A stretch of 22,928 bases of DNA from Stramonita haemastoma (lineage: Eukaryota > Mollusca > Gastropoda > Neogastropoda > Muricidae), in the NCBI GenBank assembly GCA_030674155.1, contig CM060326.1, positions 30,900,095-30,923,022 of the forward strand, written 5' to 3'. The translations under genes and the position numbers were made by a program. Within the stretch, counting starts at the first letter, position 1; every line of letters starts with the position of its first letter. The notes under the pieces were generated by a model that was not told where the DNA came from, did not search any database, and saw nothing but the letters and a program-made list of their open reading frames with translations. Positions 6,545 to 15,971 of the stretch are shown piece after piece.

Positions 6545-8915
6545 TATAAAATTTTTGGGTTTTTGGTTTTTTTCTCTTTTCTCTCTCTCTTCTCCTCTCT
6601 CTCTCTCTCTCTCCCCTCTTCTCTCCCTTTTTTAAAATTTTTTTTCCTTTTGGGGTTTTTTTCCCCTTTTCCCCAAACTTTTAAAAATTTTTTCAGCTCT
6701 AATTGATTTTTAAATTTTTTTTTTTTGAAAAAAAATTTGAAACCCTACTGTTGCATTGCCCCAAAAAAAAAAAAAGGGGGGGGCCCTTTTACTTAAGGCT
6801 TTTTGAGTGTTTAAAAAATTTTTTTGGGGGGGATTTTTTTTTTGGGTTTTTTGGGGGGGGGTTTTTTTTTTTTTAAAAACCTGGCTTTCGGTGTTTTTTT
6901 TTCAAATTTTTTTGGGGTTTTTTATCAATCTGGGGGAAAAATTTTTTTCACTTTTGCCCCTGTTTTCCTTTTTTTTTTTTGGGGCCCGGGGCTTTGAAAT
7001 GAAAGGGTTTTGGGGGGGAAAAAATTTTTGGCGGGGTTTGGTGGGGGAAAATGATTAAACATTTTTTTGGGGGTTTTAAGGCTTTCCTCAAAGGCGCTTT
7101 GGGGGAAAAAAAAATTTCGGTTTTTTGCAAATTTCTTCCATTGGGGGAAAAAAAAACACTTTTTGTTTCGCTTTTCCAAAATTTTGGGGCAAATTTCAAA
7201 ATTTTTTTTCGAATTTTTTTTCAGGGGAAAGGGGGAATAAATTTTTAAGGGGTTTTTTTCTTTCCCTTTTTTTTTTAAAAAATTTTTTTTTTCCAATCCC
7301 TTTTTCGGGCCAAAACTTTTACTGATTTCAAGGGCAGGACGGGTTTTTTGGGAAAAAAATTAAAAAATTCTCGGAATTTAAAATTCCCTTTTTTTTGATA
7401 CAAACCCTCCCACTTTTTCCAACCATATACCTCCCCGAACTTTTTTTTTCCCCCCCCACCGTTTAAAAGAAAAAAAAAACCCTTTTAAAGGGGGGGAACA
7501 TTTGGGGGAACCAAAAACCCCACCCACCCAAGAAACCCCCCTATCCCATCCCCCATACAAATTTTTTTTGGGGGGGGGGGGGTTTTTTAAAAAGGATGGG
7601 GCAACCACCACAAATTTTCAGTTCCCATTTTTTTTTTTCCCCCCTTTTGAAAATGGGATTTTGGGGGCAGCATTTTTTCCCTTTTTTCTTTTAAATTTTT
7701 TTTTTTCTAGAACCATTTAAACTTTTTTTCCCCCTTTTAAACCCCCCTTTTTTAAAAGGCCCCCCCCCCCCCCCTCTTTTTAAAAAAAATTTTTTCACTC
7801 TACTCTTTTTTTAAAATTTTTTTTTCCCCCTTTAAAAAATTTAAATAAAAAATAAAACCCCTTTTTTTTCCCCCCACAAACAAAAATTAACCCCAAAAAC
7901 CCCCCCTTTTAATTTTTAAAAACCCCCCCCCAATTTCCCCCCCGGGGGGAAAAAAAAATCACCTTTTGACCCCACCAACTCCCCAAAAAAACCTTCCCAA
8001 CCCTTTAAACCTTCCCCACTTCTTCACCCCAAAAATTTAAATTCAAAAAAATTTTAAAAAAAAAAAAAATTTTAAATTTTAAAATTTTCCCCAAACCCAA
8101 ATTTCCAAGAAAACCCCCAACCTCAAGCTTTAAAATTTTGAACCCAAATCAGAATTGTTTTTTTTTTTTTCCCCCCCTTTTTATTCTGCCCCTTTGGTTT
8201 TTGTTTTTTTTGGCTTTTTTTTCAAAAAAACATGGGCCAAAAATTTAGGTTTTCACAAAAACACCCCAATTACACCCAGAAAAAATAAAAACCCACAACT
8301 TTTTTTTTTAAATTTAAAAATAAAATTCCAAAAAAATTTTCCCAAAAAATTTTTTGGGGGGAAACCCTTTCCCTTGCCCTTCTTTTTTCATTTTGGGCCC
8401 GTAAATTTAGCTTTGGGAAAAAAACGTAAAGGTTATACTTTGTAGGTTTTTTTGCCTTTTTTTTGGTTTGGGGGGGGGGGGTTTGGGGGGGGTGGGTTTT
8501 TGGGGGCCCCCCCCCCCGGGCAGTCCCTTTTTTTTTTAAATTTACAAAAAAATCTTCTTCAGTCTGCCTGGGGGGTTTTTTGGGGGCGTTTGCGGGGGGC
8601 TTTGGTTTCCTTTTCCTCCCCCCCTGTTAAAAAAGGGACTTTAAAAGTCCCCTTTATCTATTCTTTTAACCCCCCCTTTTCCCTCAATTTCCCCATAACA
8701 AATTTTGATCAACACATTCCTTATCATTCCCCAACTTGCAAATTTTTTTACTCACTGCCCCTTCCAAGGCGGGTTTTTTGTCGCGGGTCTTTTTTTAACC
8801 TTTCCCTTAAATTTTTTCCCCCCTTTTTTTTAAAAGAGGTTTTTTAATCCCAAACCCGCCCCCCAAAAATTTTTTTTTTTTTAAACCCCTTTTAAAAATT
8901 TTTTTTTTTTGTACG
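6545..8915. other. homopolymer-dominated, probably unreliable sequence
   Basis: Runs of four or more identical bases make up most of this 2.4 kb: long T, G, A and C runs follow one another, with single bases between runs largely absent. The edges are gradual. Short frames here are Phe-, Lys-, Gly- or Pro-rich reflections of the runs. Such texture is not known from ordinary genomic DNA and fits low-quality consensus in which isolated bases were replaced by their neighbours; the SINE copy at 21957-22220 shows that mechanism directly. I would annotate no genes here. Confidence 0.7.
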
Positions 8916-9146
8916 TATTTTATCTCTTGTGGTTATGTTAAATCCCTGTCCTTAGTTCAGAGTAGCATTCTTCTTATTTTGAGTTTCCATGATGGAAATT
9001 GGTGAGTTTTCATGTGGCATAAAAACATCTGGTAGAAGGAATGTATAGCTTTGCTCAGTGTACGTTTTAGCTGACTTCATAATATTGTTTTGTTGGTGTA
9101 GGTGAGAGCCAGGAACCGAGGCTGAATAGTTATGCCCGCCTGTGGT

Positions 9147-9183
9147 CCCCCCCCCCCCCCCCCCGCCCCCCCCCCCCCCCCCC
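9147..9183 (+). repeat. poly-C tract with a single G
   Basis: Thirty-six C are interrupted only by G at 9165. True length is uncertain because such tracts are poorly sequenced. Confidence 0.8.
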
Positions 9184-9240
9184 TCATGCGACAGGTCGCT
9201 CTTATTGTTTACATATGGATGGTACAGGAAGAAGAGGCAT

Positions 9241-9268
9241 CTTCTTCAGTAGGCTGACACTGAAGAAG
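9241..9268. repeat. 10-bp perfect hairpin
   Basis: CTTCTTCAGT and ACTGAAGAAG are exact reverse complements separated by eight bases. No T run follows on either strand, so it is not a bacterial-type terminator. No gene context. Confidence 0.5.
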
Positions 9269-10706
9269 GAAGAGGTGGTGGGGGCGTAATTGCAGCAAAA
9301 AAAGAGACCTATGTTACCTTTTTTCCCCCCGCCAACGCTGCTTAAAAAAGGGGAAAACAATTTAAAAAAGTGGGAAAAGTGAAAATCAATTGACATTGCT
9401 GAAGCACACCCCTGTTTGCCTACATAGTTACACTATAGTACAAAATAATGATATCATCAGTTACAAACATTGAGTCATTACAAGCGCAGCCTTTCGACTG
9501 ACACGGATATCCTCCCTTCCAAAAGGGGGCAAAAAAGGGGTTTTAAACATGTACGCAAAAAGGTCTCGTGTGTTAGTAAAACGGGGTTTTCCCAGTTTAA
9601 AATGTCTCACCCAAAGGGCTTTTATGGAAGAGGGATCATATTGATTAATCCTGAAAACCTGACCTGAAAACGATGTTTGGTTTTGTTTTTTTTGAGACTG
9701 GAAAATTTTTAAAAATCTTTTTTTTTTTTGCAGAAACAATTGGTAAAATTGTATTTTTTAATATGTTGTAGTGTAGTGGGGTTATGTGTGAAATAATTTG
9801 AAAAACCCAATTTTTCCGGTTTTGGAGAGTTACTAAACAAAGGTGTTATTCTTTCACATTCCCAGTGTAATTAAGTATTTACTGCTAGTGAGTTGGGGTT
9901 TATTCTTTTATATTTTCACTCGCCTCCCTTTCATCCTCCTATATTTCTTCCCCAAATTTTTAAAAACTATCCTCATTCTATCCCCCCTTTATCACCCTGG
10001 GGTCCACAAGTAGTCGAGCCCAACTCCTCTTTAGGGGTTACTGAAGAAAATGGGGAATTTAGTCTAGACTCAAAATTTTTTCCAGTAAAAAAATGGGGCG
10101 GAACAGGAAAAAGAGTGGCAACCTAAAAATTTTTCCGTGTAGGACCCCCCTACTTTAAGGGTCCTGGATACAAAGAACAAGATTAAAAAAAGGCCGTGTT
10201 TGTTACAGAATTTTTGAAAGTGTCATTGGAAAAATAAGAGTGAATTTGACATTTTGTCCTTTTTTTCAGGTAAAAAAAATAATCTCAAACCAAAACAAGC
10301 CACTGGCAGGGGGGGGACCAGCTGGCCTTTTCGGGGAATTAAAAGCCGCCCTTTCCCCCAAACGGCGACCAGCTGTGGTTCCACCCGGGTTGATTTTTGC
10401 TCACCAGGGGGGGTTACGGTGGGTTGTTAATGAAATCTAAACAAAAAAAAAAAAAAAAAGAGGGAACATGGTTTTCTATGCACTTCTCACAGAAGAAAAT
10501 TAGAGTGGGCCCAATAAAAATAGGTAAATTACCATTTAACTGCCAACAACATTTGGTCTTCCTTCAAGTTTCTTGAGTGCAATATATACTGGCTACAAAA
10601 AATTTCTGCTTATTTCCTTATCAGATTTTTCCCCAAAATTAAGTCCGGTCAAAGTGCCAAATCCTGCCATCGCGCCTCAGCGGCCTCAAGCGACACAACC
10701 AAAAGC
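9269..10706. other. mostly gene-free, partly homopolymer-affected
   Basis: No recognisable gene. Homopolymer inflation appears in patches (about 9300-9370, 9510-9600, 9700-9735, 10070-10130). Two plus-strand open stretches, 9893-10126 and 10240-10440, read more like protein than their surroundings in their second halves, and the second is preceded by a T-rich tract ending in CAG at 10269, but neither shows a domain. A short hairpin, AGGACCC/GGGTCCT, sits at 10141-10165. Confidence 0.4.
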
Positions 10707-10893
10707 CCCATAGTTTTTTTTCCCCCCCCATAGCTCCTCCCCATACTTCTCCCCATAGCTCCTCCCCATAGCTCCTCCCCATAGCTTTTTTCCCCCAAAA
10801 GCTCCTCCCCAAAGCTCCCCCCAAGCTTCTCCCCATAGCTTCTCCCATAGCTCCACCCCATGGCTCCTCCCCATAGCTATCTCCCCAAGAGTC
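10707..10893 (+). repeat. 13-bp minisatellite (CCATAGCTCCTCC)n
   Basis: About 13-14 imperfect units of CCATAGCTCCTCC fill the segment, with variants CCATAGCTTCTCC, CCATGGCTCCTCC and CCAAAGCTCC. Because 13 is not a multiple of three, the minus-strand frames are open in all phases and give Gly-Arg-Ser-Tyr-Gly-Glu-Glu-Leu-Trp type peptides; these are not genes. Confidence 0.85.
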
Positions 10894-10982
10894 CACCCCC
10901 ACTTGGCCATGTCAGGGATCGCAGAGGGCCCCCAGACTTTGGCTTTTGTCCCCTAATGACTTTCTGACCATCTTTGTTGCAG

Positions 10983-11296
10983 TGTACAAATCCTGAGGAA
11001 TTCAGGGGCAAAAAACTGCCAAAAAACAGCAACCCACGCTGACCCAAGAATATCCCCCCTGGTCCTTCCACATCCAAGGGCCCGCCTGCGCCTTTTCCCT
11101 ACTTTTAACCACCCCCCCCAAAAAAACAAAACGTACTTTCGAAGTGGACGGTGAAGATGGAGGTCCCAAACAAAACGCAACGGAAGCAAAAGGGTTCAAA
11201 AGAAAACCCCCCCAATGGATGAAGGAAATCAAACGAGAGATGCACAGAACCTTTGAGTGGACTGGCTGTGGCTGTGGAGGGGAAAAAAAAAAATCT
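10983..11296 (+). CDS. candidate exon, possibly frameshifted, unknown product
   Basis: TTTCTGACCATCTTTGTTGCAG ends at 10982 as a good 3' splice site with a CTGAC branch-like word. From 10983 one frame reads CTNPEEFRGKK before stopping at 11040. Another frame is open from 10997 to a TAG at 11297 (100 codons) and contains TFEVDGEDGGPKQNATEAK (about 11135-11191) followed by WMKEIKREMHRTFEW (about 11216-11260). Two A6 runs at about 11010-11026 could hide the single-base error that would join them, in a region where homopolymer lengths are doubtful. I recognise no family. The opposite strand is also open, so chance cannot be excluded. Confidence 0.25.
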
Positions 11297-11430
11297 TAGG
11301 GAGAAAAACAAAAACCTTCGGAGAAAAAAAAAATCCTTTGGGAGAAAAAAAAATACTTAGGGAGAAAAACAAAATCCTTAGGGAGAAAAACAAAAACCTT
11401 TGGAGTTCCTGGAGAAAAAGTAAACTCCCT
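11278..11430 (+). repeat. ~21-bp minisatellite (CCTTAGGGAGAAAAACAAAAA)
   Basis: Six to seven A-rich units, each starting TTAGGGAG or TTTGGAG and followed by an A run broken by a single C, T or G. It begins exactly where the candidate exon frame loses its protein-like character. Confidence 0.7.
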
Positions 11431-11898
11431 TTAGAGCCCAACAAATTTGGTCCAAGGCTTTCTTTTTCATCATTTCAGATCGGTAAAATTTTGGGTTTAA
11501 AACTACAACCAACCACAGTTATGAAATGGATTTGCATTTAATCCCTTTACCTTAATTTTTTTTCTTTCAAAGTTCTAAATCCAAAACATAAGCTTAAAGA
11601 AAAGCTTGCCATTTTTCTTTCTAGTCCAAATAAAATGTTATTTACGGAAAAACTGCTGTTTTCATTATTTACATTTTGGGATCTTGAAAAAACAATACAT
11701 TGGAAACTTGTTTAGTCAGCATCCTGTAATTTATCAAGTTCGCCGTTTATTTCAGTATACCCCATGCTGGGCCTGGCCTCTAATTCTCTTATGCTGTATG
11801 ATAGAATGTCGACCTGCAAAGAAGGTTATCAACCCTAGAGTCTGATGGTCTCCAGGGGGTCGATTTAATTCAGTTTCCAACTTATTGTGGTGTTGTAC
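11431..11898. other. gene-free stretch
   Basis: AT-rich sequence with two acceptor-like words (TTTCATCATTTCAG near 11480, TTTTTCTTTCTAG near 11624), but no open frame that looks coding follows either. Confidence 0.4.
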
Positions 11899-11900
11899 TA

Positions 11901-12092
11901 CAGTCGGGCCCATTATAAAGAATCTCACTTACGTGAATCCCCCTTAAAAGAAAGCAAACAAATTGTGGTTCTGTGGGACGTGGTTCTTTATTATGACTTA
12001 AGAAAGGTCAGATATAAGAATCTCGCTTATAGAAACCCCTCTTATAAGAACGTCCAGTTTCTGTCTCCAACCAAGATAGTTAGCTGAAATAT
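11901..12092 (+). mobile_element. pogo/Tigger-like DNA transposon terminus
   Basis: CAGTCGGGCCCATTATAAAG begins directly after TA (11899-11900), the target duplicated by Tc1/mariner-pogo elements, and CAGT is the usual first tetranucleotide of the pogo/Tigger group. The next 190 bp has the characteristic internal texture of repeated TATAAGAA, CTCGCTTATAGAA and CTCTTATAAGAAC words. I found no matching right end (a reverse CAGTCGGGCCC) before 13 kb, so it is a solo end or a truncated MITE. No transposase is present. Confidence 0.45.
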
Positions 12093-12546
12093 AAGAAATA
12101 GTCAGTCATTTTGAGAACTTTCACTTTGCAAAAGGGAGACCTCCTTCATGTCAGTTTCCTATAAAGCAAGTTCACCAAACAGAAAGCATTTCCACCAAAT
12201 TTCAATTCAATTGTTGCCTTCAGGACGTTGTTTTTCAAATGCCACAACAGCAAAACAAACAGAAAAAAAAGGAATTCCTTTGTGCAGTAGCTATCCGAGT
12301 TCTAAAACACTAACACTGACTGAGGTTGTTTTTGTTTTGTTTGTTTGCTCTTTTTTGTTTTTTTGTTTGTTGTGTGTGTGTGTTTTTAATTTCTCTGAAT
12401 TACTTACCTGCCACTGTTATGTATGTAGCCAAATGCATACAGGCGTGCACAACATGCAATATTGTGCCCATAAAATAAGTATGTCTTATTTTTGGCTTTA
12501 TTGATTTTTTGAATTGCTTGTAAATTCAATTGTCTTTCTACCAATT
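12093..12546. other. gene-free stretch with T/GT-rich patch
   Basis: No gene seen. A TTTG/TTTTG-rich patch ending in a short GT run lies at about 12327-12390. Confidence 0.5.
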
Positions 12547-12682
12547 GTGTGGGGGGGGGGGATGGGTGGGTGTGCATGGTGTGTATGGTAGGGGGGGGGG
12601 GAGCGTGTGTGTGTGCATGTGTGAGTGTGGGGGCGGGTGGGTGTGGATTGTATGGGGAGGGGGGGAGCGTGTGTGTGTGTCT
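12547..12682 (+). repeat. G-rich/GT-rich block with partial duplication
   Basis: Four long G runs (about 12549-12560, 12591-12601, 12629-12633, 12655-12665) are separated by GT-rich spacers. GGGGGGAGCGTGTGTGTGTG occurs at about 12596 and again at about 12659, indicating a ~63-bp tandem duplication. Several quadruplex-compatible combinations exist on this strand. Confidence 0.6.
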
Positions 12683-12898
12683 TCATTTAACGTCTATCCA
12701 CTAAAAAGTGATTTAAGAACAAATGATTGGGGAAAAAAAAAGAAAAAAAAGAGTTGGTGTGTTTGTGTGGACAGGTGAATGGCGGATAATAGAAAAAACA
12801 ACAACAAAAAGGTCTAACCTTCAGAAACTGCTTGAACTATACATACTAAAAGATAACAAATAGAAGCAAGTGAACTTGAGAAAGATAAATTTGCTGCA

Positions 12899-12940
12899 AT
12901 ATATATATATATAAATATATATATATATTATATATATTAT
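12899..12940. repeat. (TA)n microsatellite
   Basis: About 20 TA units with one AAA interruption, running directly into the GT array. Confidence 0.9.
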
Positions 12941-13057
12941 GTGTGTTGTGTGTGTGTGTGTGTGTGACTGTGTGTGTGTGTGTGTGTGTGTGTGACTCTG
13001 TGTGTGTGTGGTGTGTGTGTGTGTGTGTGTGTGTGTTGTGTGTGTGTGTGTGTGTGT
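12941..13057 (+). repeat. (GT)n microsatellite with GACTGTG interruptions
   Basis: About 55 GT units interrupted by GTGACTGTG at 12965 and 12993 and by extra T or G at a few places. On the minus strand it lies about 70 bp downstream of the stop codon of the LINE fragment at 13126-13617, so it may have grown from a simple-repeat tail of that element. Confidence 0.92.
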
Positions 13058-13125
13058 TCTTACAGGCAGTAAATACCATTGATAAGATAACATGTTATTG
13101 GAACAAGAAAAAGGTAAAGTCCAAT

Positions 13126-13617
13126 CTAAAGTAAACGGGCAACTGGACTATGAAGCAAACATTCAGAAATTCTAAAAATTAATGAAAAATCACTGAAAAC
13201 ATTTTCTAATGAACAATCAGAAATATTGGGCAAATATGTTTTTAAAACTTTACATTCAAAAATCAAATGAAAACTTGAAATGTTTTCACCACAACAGCAC
13301 GTAACACCTGTCACAAATTTTGTTTTAAATGCATTTAGCTTTAGTCTATAAAGTAGCGAGATTACTTGTCTGAGCTTCACTATACTATAATGTGGAAAAT
13401 TCGAGACCATATTTTTAAAGTTATAAGTCTTTACAATATGATGTTTAGAATTGCTAAACCAAAATCTTTAATAATTTCATTTCATCTTGGATTCTTTTTC
13501 CAACAGATTGTAAGCCTCAGAGATTGAGAGTGGATACATTAAAATTATTGATCCTTTCTCTTGTTTCGCACCCCTTTTGGCAGCGCGATCTGCCCATTCA
13601 TTACAAGAATGAATGTG
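13126..13617 (-). pseudogene. 3' end of a RNase H-bearing LINE (ORF2 remnant)
   Basis: Non-LTR retrotransposons of the I-like groups carry a RNase H domain after the reverse transcriptase and end in a zinc-binding segment. On the minus strand, 13617-13477 reads HIHSCNEWADRAAKRGAKQEK, matching the end of LINE RNase H (SH-x-G-x-x-GNE-x-AD-x-A-AK). A second frame, 13462-13126, continues with LLYRLKLNAFKTKF and a zinc motif CCCGE (13299-13285) followed six residues later by His and then Cys five residues on, the usual RLRL...C-CG...H....C signature. It ends with TAG at 13126. The two pieces are in different frames with stops between them, and a stop lies just before HIHSC, so the copy is dead. 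Reverse transcriptase and the first part of RNase H are not found upstream; the copy is 5'-truncated, as is usual for LINEs. Confidence 0.7.
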
Positions 13618-13618
13618 T

Positions 13619-13754
13619 CACATAAAAAGCATAATTTCTCCAATAACATTGTTTCTTTTTCATTTATTCGCATTACATGGACTCTCACGCACAGCATGTA
13701 TTTTTCGCAACAGCTTGGGCAGGTCCCTTTAAGCACCTTCTTTCCCCTTTTTGA
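13619..13754 (-). repeat. direct repeat copy A (136 bp)
   Basis: It is nearly identical to 14220-14357: two substitutions and one 2-base indel. It abuts the LINE fragment on one side and a GT array on the other. Read on the minus strand its last codons (EIMLFM) would fit the RNase H strand just before the conserved His, so it may be the continuation of the LINE, but earlier in-frame stops make this uncertain. Confidence 0.9.
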
Positions 13755-13758
13755 AAGC

Positions 13759-13760
13759 GT

Positions 13761-13834
<74 letters not shown>

Positions 13835-13850
13835 CGTGCATGCATGTATA
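13759..13850 (+). repeat. (GT)n microsatellite with GCGTGCATGC end
   Basis: About 35 GT units with one TTGG interruption, then a short CGTG/TGCA tail. Open frames across it are artefacts. Confidence 0.92.
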
Positions 13851-13939
13851 TGTGCGGGTGCAAACGCGTGCGTATAATGTGTAAATAATGGTGATCATAT
13901 GTCTTTTCTAGTCAATGGTTTTTAAGAACATTGTATCTA

Positions 13940-13990
13940 AACATTGGTGTGTGTGTATGCGTGTGTTTGCGTGTGTGCGAGCGCGCGGGT
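13940..13990 (+). repeat. short GT/GCG alternating tract
   Basis: GTGTGTGTATGCGTGTGTTT is followed by GCGTGTGTGCGAGCGCGCGG: alternating purine-pyrimidine with Z-DNA potential. Confidence 0.6.
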
Positions 13991-14087
13991 AGAGTATGAG
14001 TGTTTGTGACATTTTTATTTGAAGTTATATAATGTTTGAACAAATATGAAATGTAGCTACTTCATGTGTTTGATTATGATTGTATCA

Positions 14088-14146
14088 ATATGCCTGTCAG
14101 TATTGTAATTGCCCTTCAGGATAATTAAAGTGATTTTGACTTTGAC
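14088..14146 (+). mobile_element. possible LINE 3' terminus
   Basis: TGCCCTTCAGGATAATTAAAG followed by TGATTTTGACTTTGACC resembles the 3' end of many LINEs: a conserved stem-like region, an AATAAA-like word and a short tandem ending (TTTTGAC TTTGAC). No coding part is recognisable upstream within about 200 bp. Identification is by texture only. Confidence 0.25.
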
Positions 14147-14219
14147 CAAAAACCCAACTTGATTCTTTCAGGAAATTTTGTCGTCACACCAGATGTGGCT
14201 GGCAAGTTTTGAAGACAGG

Positions 14220-14357
14220 CACATAAAAAGCATCATTTCTCCAATAACATTGTGTTTCTTTTTCATTTATTCGCATTACATGGACTCTCACGCACAGCAT
14301 GTATTTTTCGCAACAGCTTGGGCAGGTCCCTTTAAGCACCTTCCTTCCCCTTTTTGA
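14220..14357 (-). repeat. direct repeat copy B (138 bp)
   Basis: Second copy of 13619-13754, about 600 bp away in the same orientation. The shared part starts at CACATAAAAAGCAT and ends at CCCCTTTTTGA. Sequence on both sides is unrelated between copies, so the boundaries are sharp. Confidence 0.9.
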
Positions 14358-14982
14358 TTGCTGGAATCGGGAAAGGCAAAGCCAGCCTCAGATCTCAAAA
14401 TTTCTGCCAGCACTTCAAACATGTTGTTGCTGTGGCTTGAATTCTCACAGTGGTCGTGAAAACCAATACATGCATAAAATTTGAACAAGTCGGTCTAAAA
14501 AGTACAGCCTCTTTTATTTTATCTTGTTGAGCATATGGCGTTCTCATTCAAGTGTCGTTTGTTTCCAGTAAATGACCATACATTTATTTACTTTGTGTAG
14601 TTATTGTGACTTTATCTTCAAGCAAACTCATGAAAATACGGAATCCTGTTGACAATGACAGTTTGGTTTTTTTAGTTTCCCTGCCGTTTCAGTCGTAGGC
14701 TTTCAATAACACCCAATCAAAACTTATTTCGAGCTTGTTATCTATACCAGTACCAGTTAGGTGTCTGATAGTAAGTTTTTATTCAATTTTTTCAAGGTTC
14801 CTTTACGATTTTTTTAACGATTTTTATTCCTGTGATAAGTGATACACTGAAGATCTTGAGCCGACAGTCAAGCATTGATCACTTTATATTTTCTTTCTGA
14901 AAGAAGTTTCTGCTTTATTTTAGTCATGGCTTTTCGTTGATATTTACAGAAATAAAAGTTGTTGAATCCACAAAATTCCTCT
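14358..14982. other. gene-free stretch
   Basis: Unique-looking AT-rich DNA. I see no domain, splice-bounded open frame or repeat in it. Confidence 0.4.
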
Positions 14983-15002
14983 GTGTGTGTGTGTGTGTGT
15001 GT
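14983..15002 (+). repeat. (GT)10 microsatellite
   Basis: Perfect short GT run following TCCTCT. Confidence 0.9.
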
Positions 15003-15029
15003 TAAGTTGATTTAGATTTTGAACATTAT

Positions 15030-15560
15030 ACCATTGTCGTTGAATTTCAACTAGAACATGGAGCCAGACTGAGTGAGTCGCCCACCTGAGTGAGGTGGTG
15101 ACCACAACGTCCCTTCAACGACCGTCTCCCTGCGAACCTCCAACCCCAAAGGCTTTGACACAAACTGACCACAGGCACAGAGGTCTATGGGGAAACTGAA
15201 TTTGAGGTCACCATGAGACCAGAACAACGGGAGCCACCGAATCAGTGGCATTTTTCATTATTGCATGCTGATCAATGGGGATGATGTAATGATGCTGCTG
15301 TGGAAGTGCATCCACTTTGAGACTACTTGACAGGGTTGTACTCTTCGCTTACTGTCATAATATATCCTGGCATCAACCGGGCCCGTGGATACAGACACCT
15401 GCAGTGTTGGTCAGGTAATTTGAGCAACACTCTGAAATTCGCATCCGTAAAGTGGATGAAGCTTAACTGTGTGGTTCCAGTCTCCCCACTGAGCCCACAG
15501 CACACTCGCTCTGGGTAGGAGCCGGCCGGAGCCTGAAAAATCCCTATGTCTCATGGGACT
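15030..15560. other. unassigned GC-richer segment with several hairpins
   Basis: This block is less AT-rich than its surroundings and has normal base diversity. It contains GTTGAA-T-TTCAAC (15038-15050), CCACCT-GAGTG-AGGTGG (about 15083-15099) and AGTGTTG...CAACACT (about 15402-15430). Minus-strand open frames at 15051-15251 (66 codons) and 15323-15505 (60 codons) look protein-like in composition but match nothing I know. It could be exonic, UTR or an unrecognised interspersed repeat. It lies downstream of the poly(A) signal of the small gene candidate. Confidence 0.3.
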
Positions 15561-15685
15561 TGAAAAGAAGAACAGTACTTATTATGGCACCCCCTAATGG
15601 TATGTAATTTTGAAACCCCCCTTCCCACCTATCACGCCTCTAGTTCAGACAACACAAAACGGACACCAATTAGATATTTCCAACA

Positions 15686-15691
15686 TTTATT
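15686..15691 (-). terminator. poly(A) signal AATAAA, minus strand
   Basis: On the minus strand GTAATAAATG is followed 17-35 bases later by a GT-rich stretch (GGTGTCCGTTTTGTGTTGTC), the expected downstream element. It lies about 525 bp after the stop codon of the 77-codon ORF and would end that transcript near 15665. Confidence 0.45.
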
Positions 15692-15971
15692 ACAAACATC
15701 CAACCATTTACTCAACCAAAAAAAACACTAATTCCACCACTTAAACACCTGAACATCACAACAATACAAGCTCACCAGCTTCACGCCCAGAGTCAAACCC
15801 AACCTCACTCTTTCAATCTCTACACATATCAATGGCTCACAATTATTAAGCATCCACATAAACTTAGTCATATGATAATCTAAATCAAACTCAACACCAA
15901 TGTATCTTATGTATCAAAAAAATATGTCTTTCACTCTCACCACACCTGCTATCTGGCATTGTCAGGAAACT

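Noticed and set aside
6807..8847. Phe-, Lys- or Gly-rich frames
   Set aside because: They lie in run-dominated sequence that is probably not accurate, and no motif survives.
9241..9268. Intrinsic terminator
   Set aside because: A perfect hairpin but no following T run and no bacterial context.
10639..10910. Minus-strand frames with GRSYGEELWG repeats
   Set aside because: They come from the 13-bp minisatellite; all three phases show the same peptide words.
13066..13113. 48-bp candidate micro-exon between TTCTTACAG and AAG-GTAAAGT
   Set aside because: Splice-like ends and an open frame are present, but the segment is best explained as the 3' flank of the minus-strand LINE remnant that ends at 13126.
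13561..14484. Conserved gene suggested by matching plus-strand peptides (MYFSQQLGQVPLST) at two places
   Set aside because: The match reflects the 136-bp DNA duplication; reading frames differ outside it and no domain is present.
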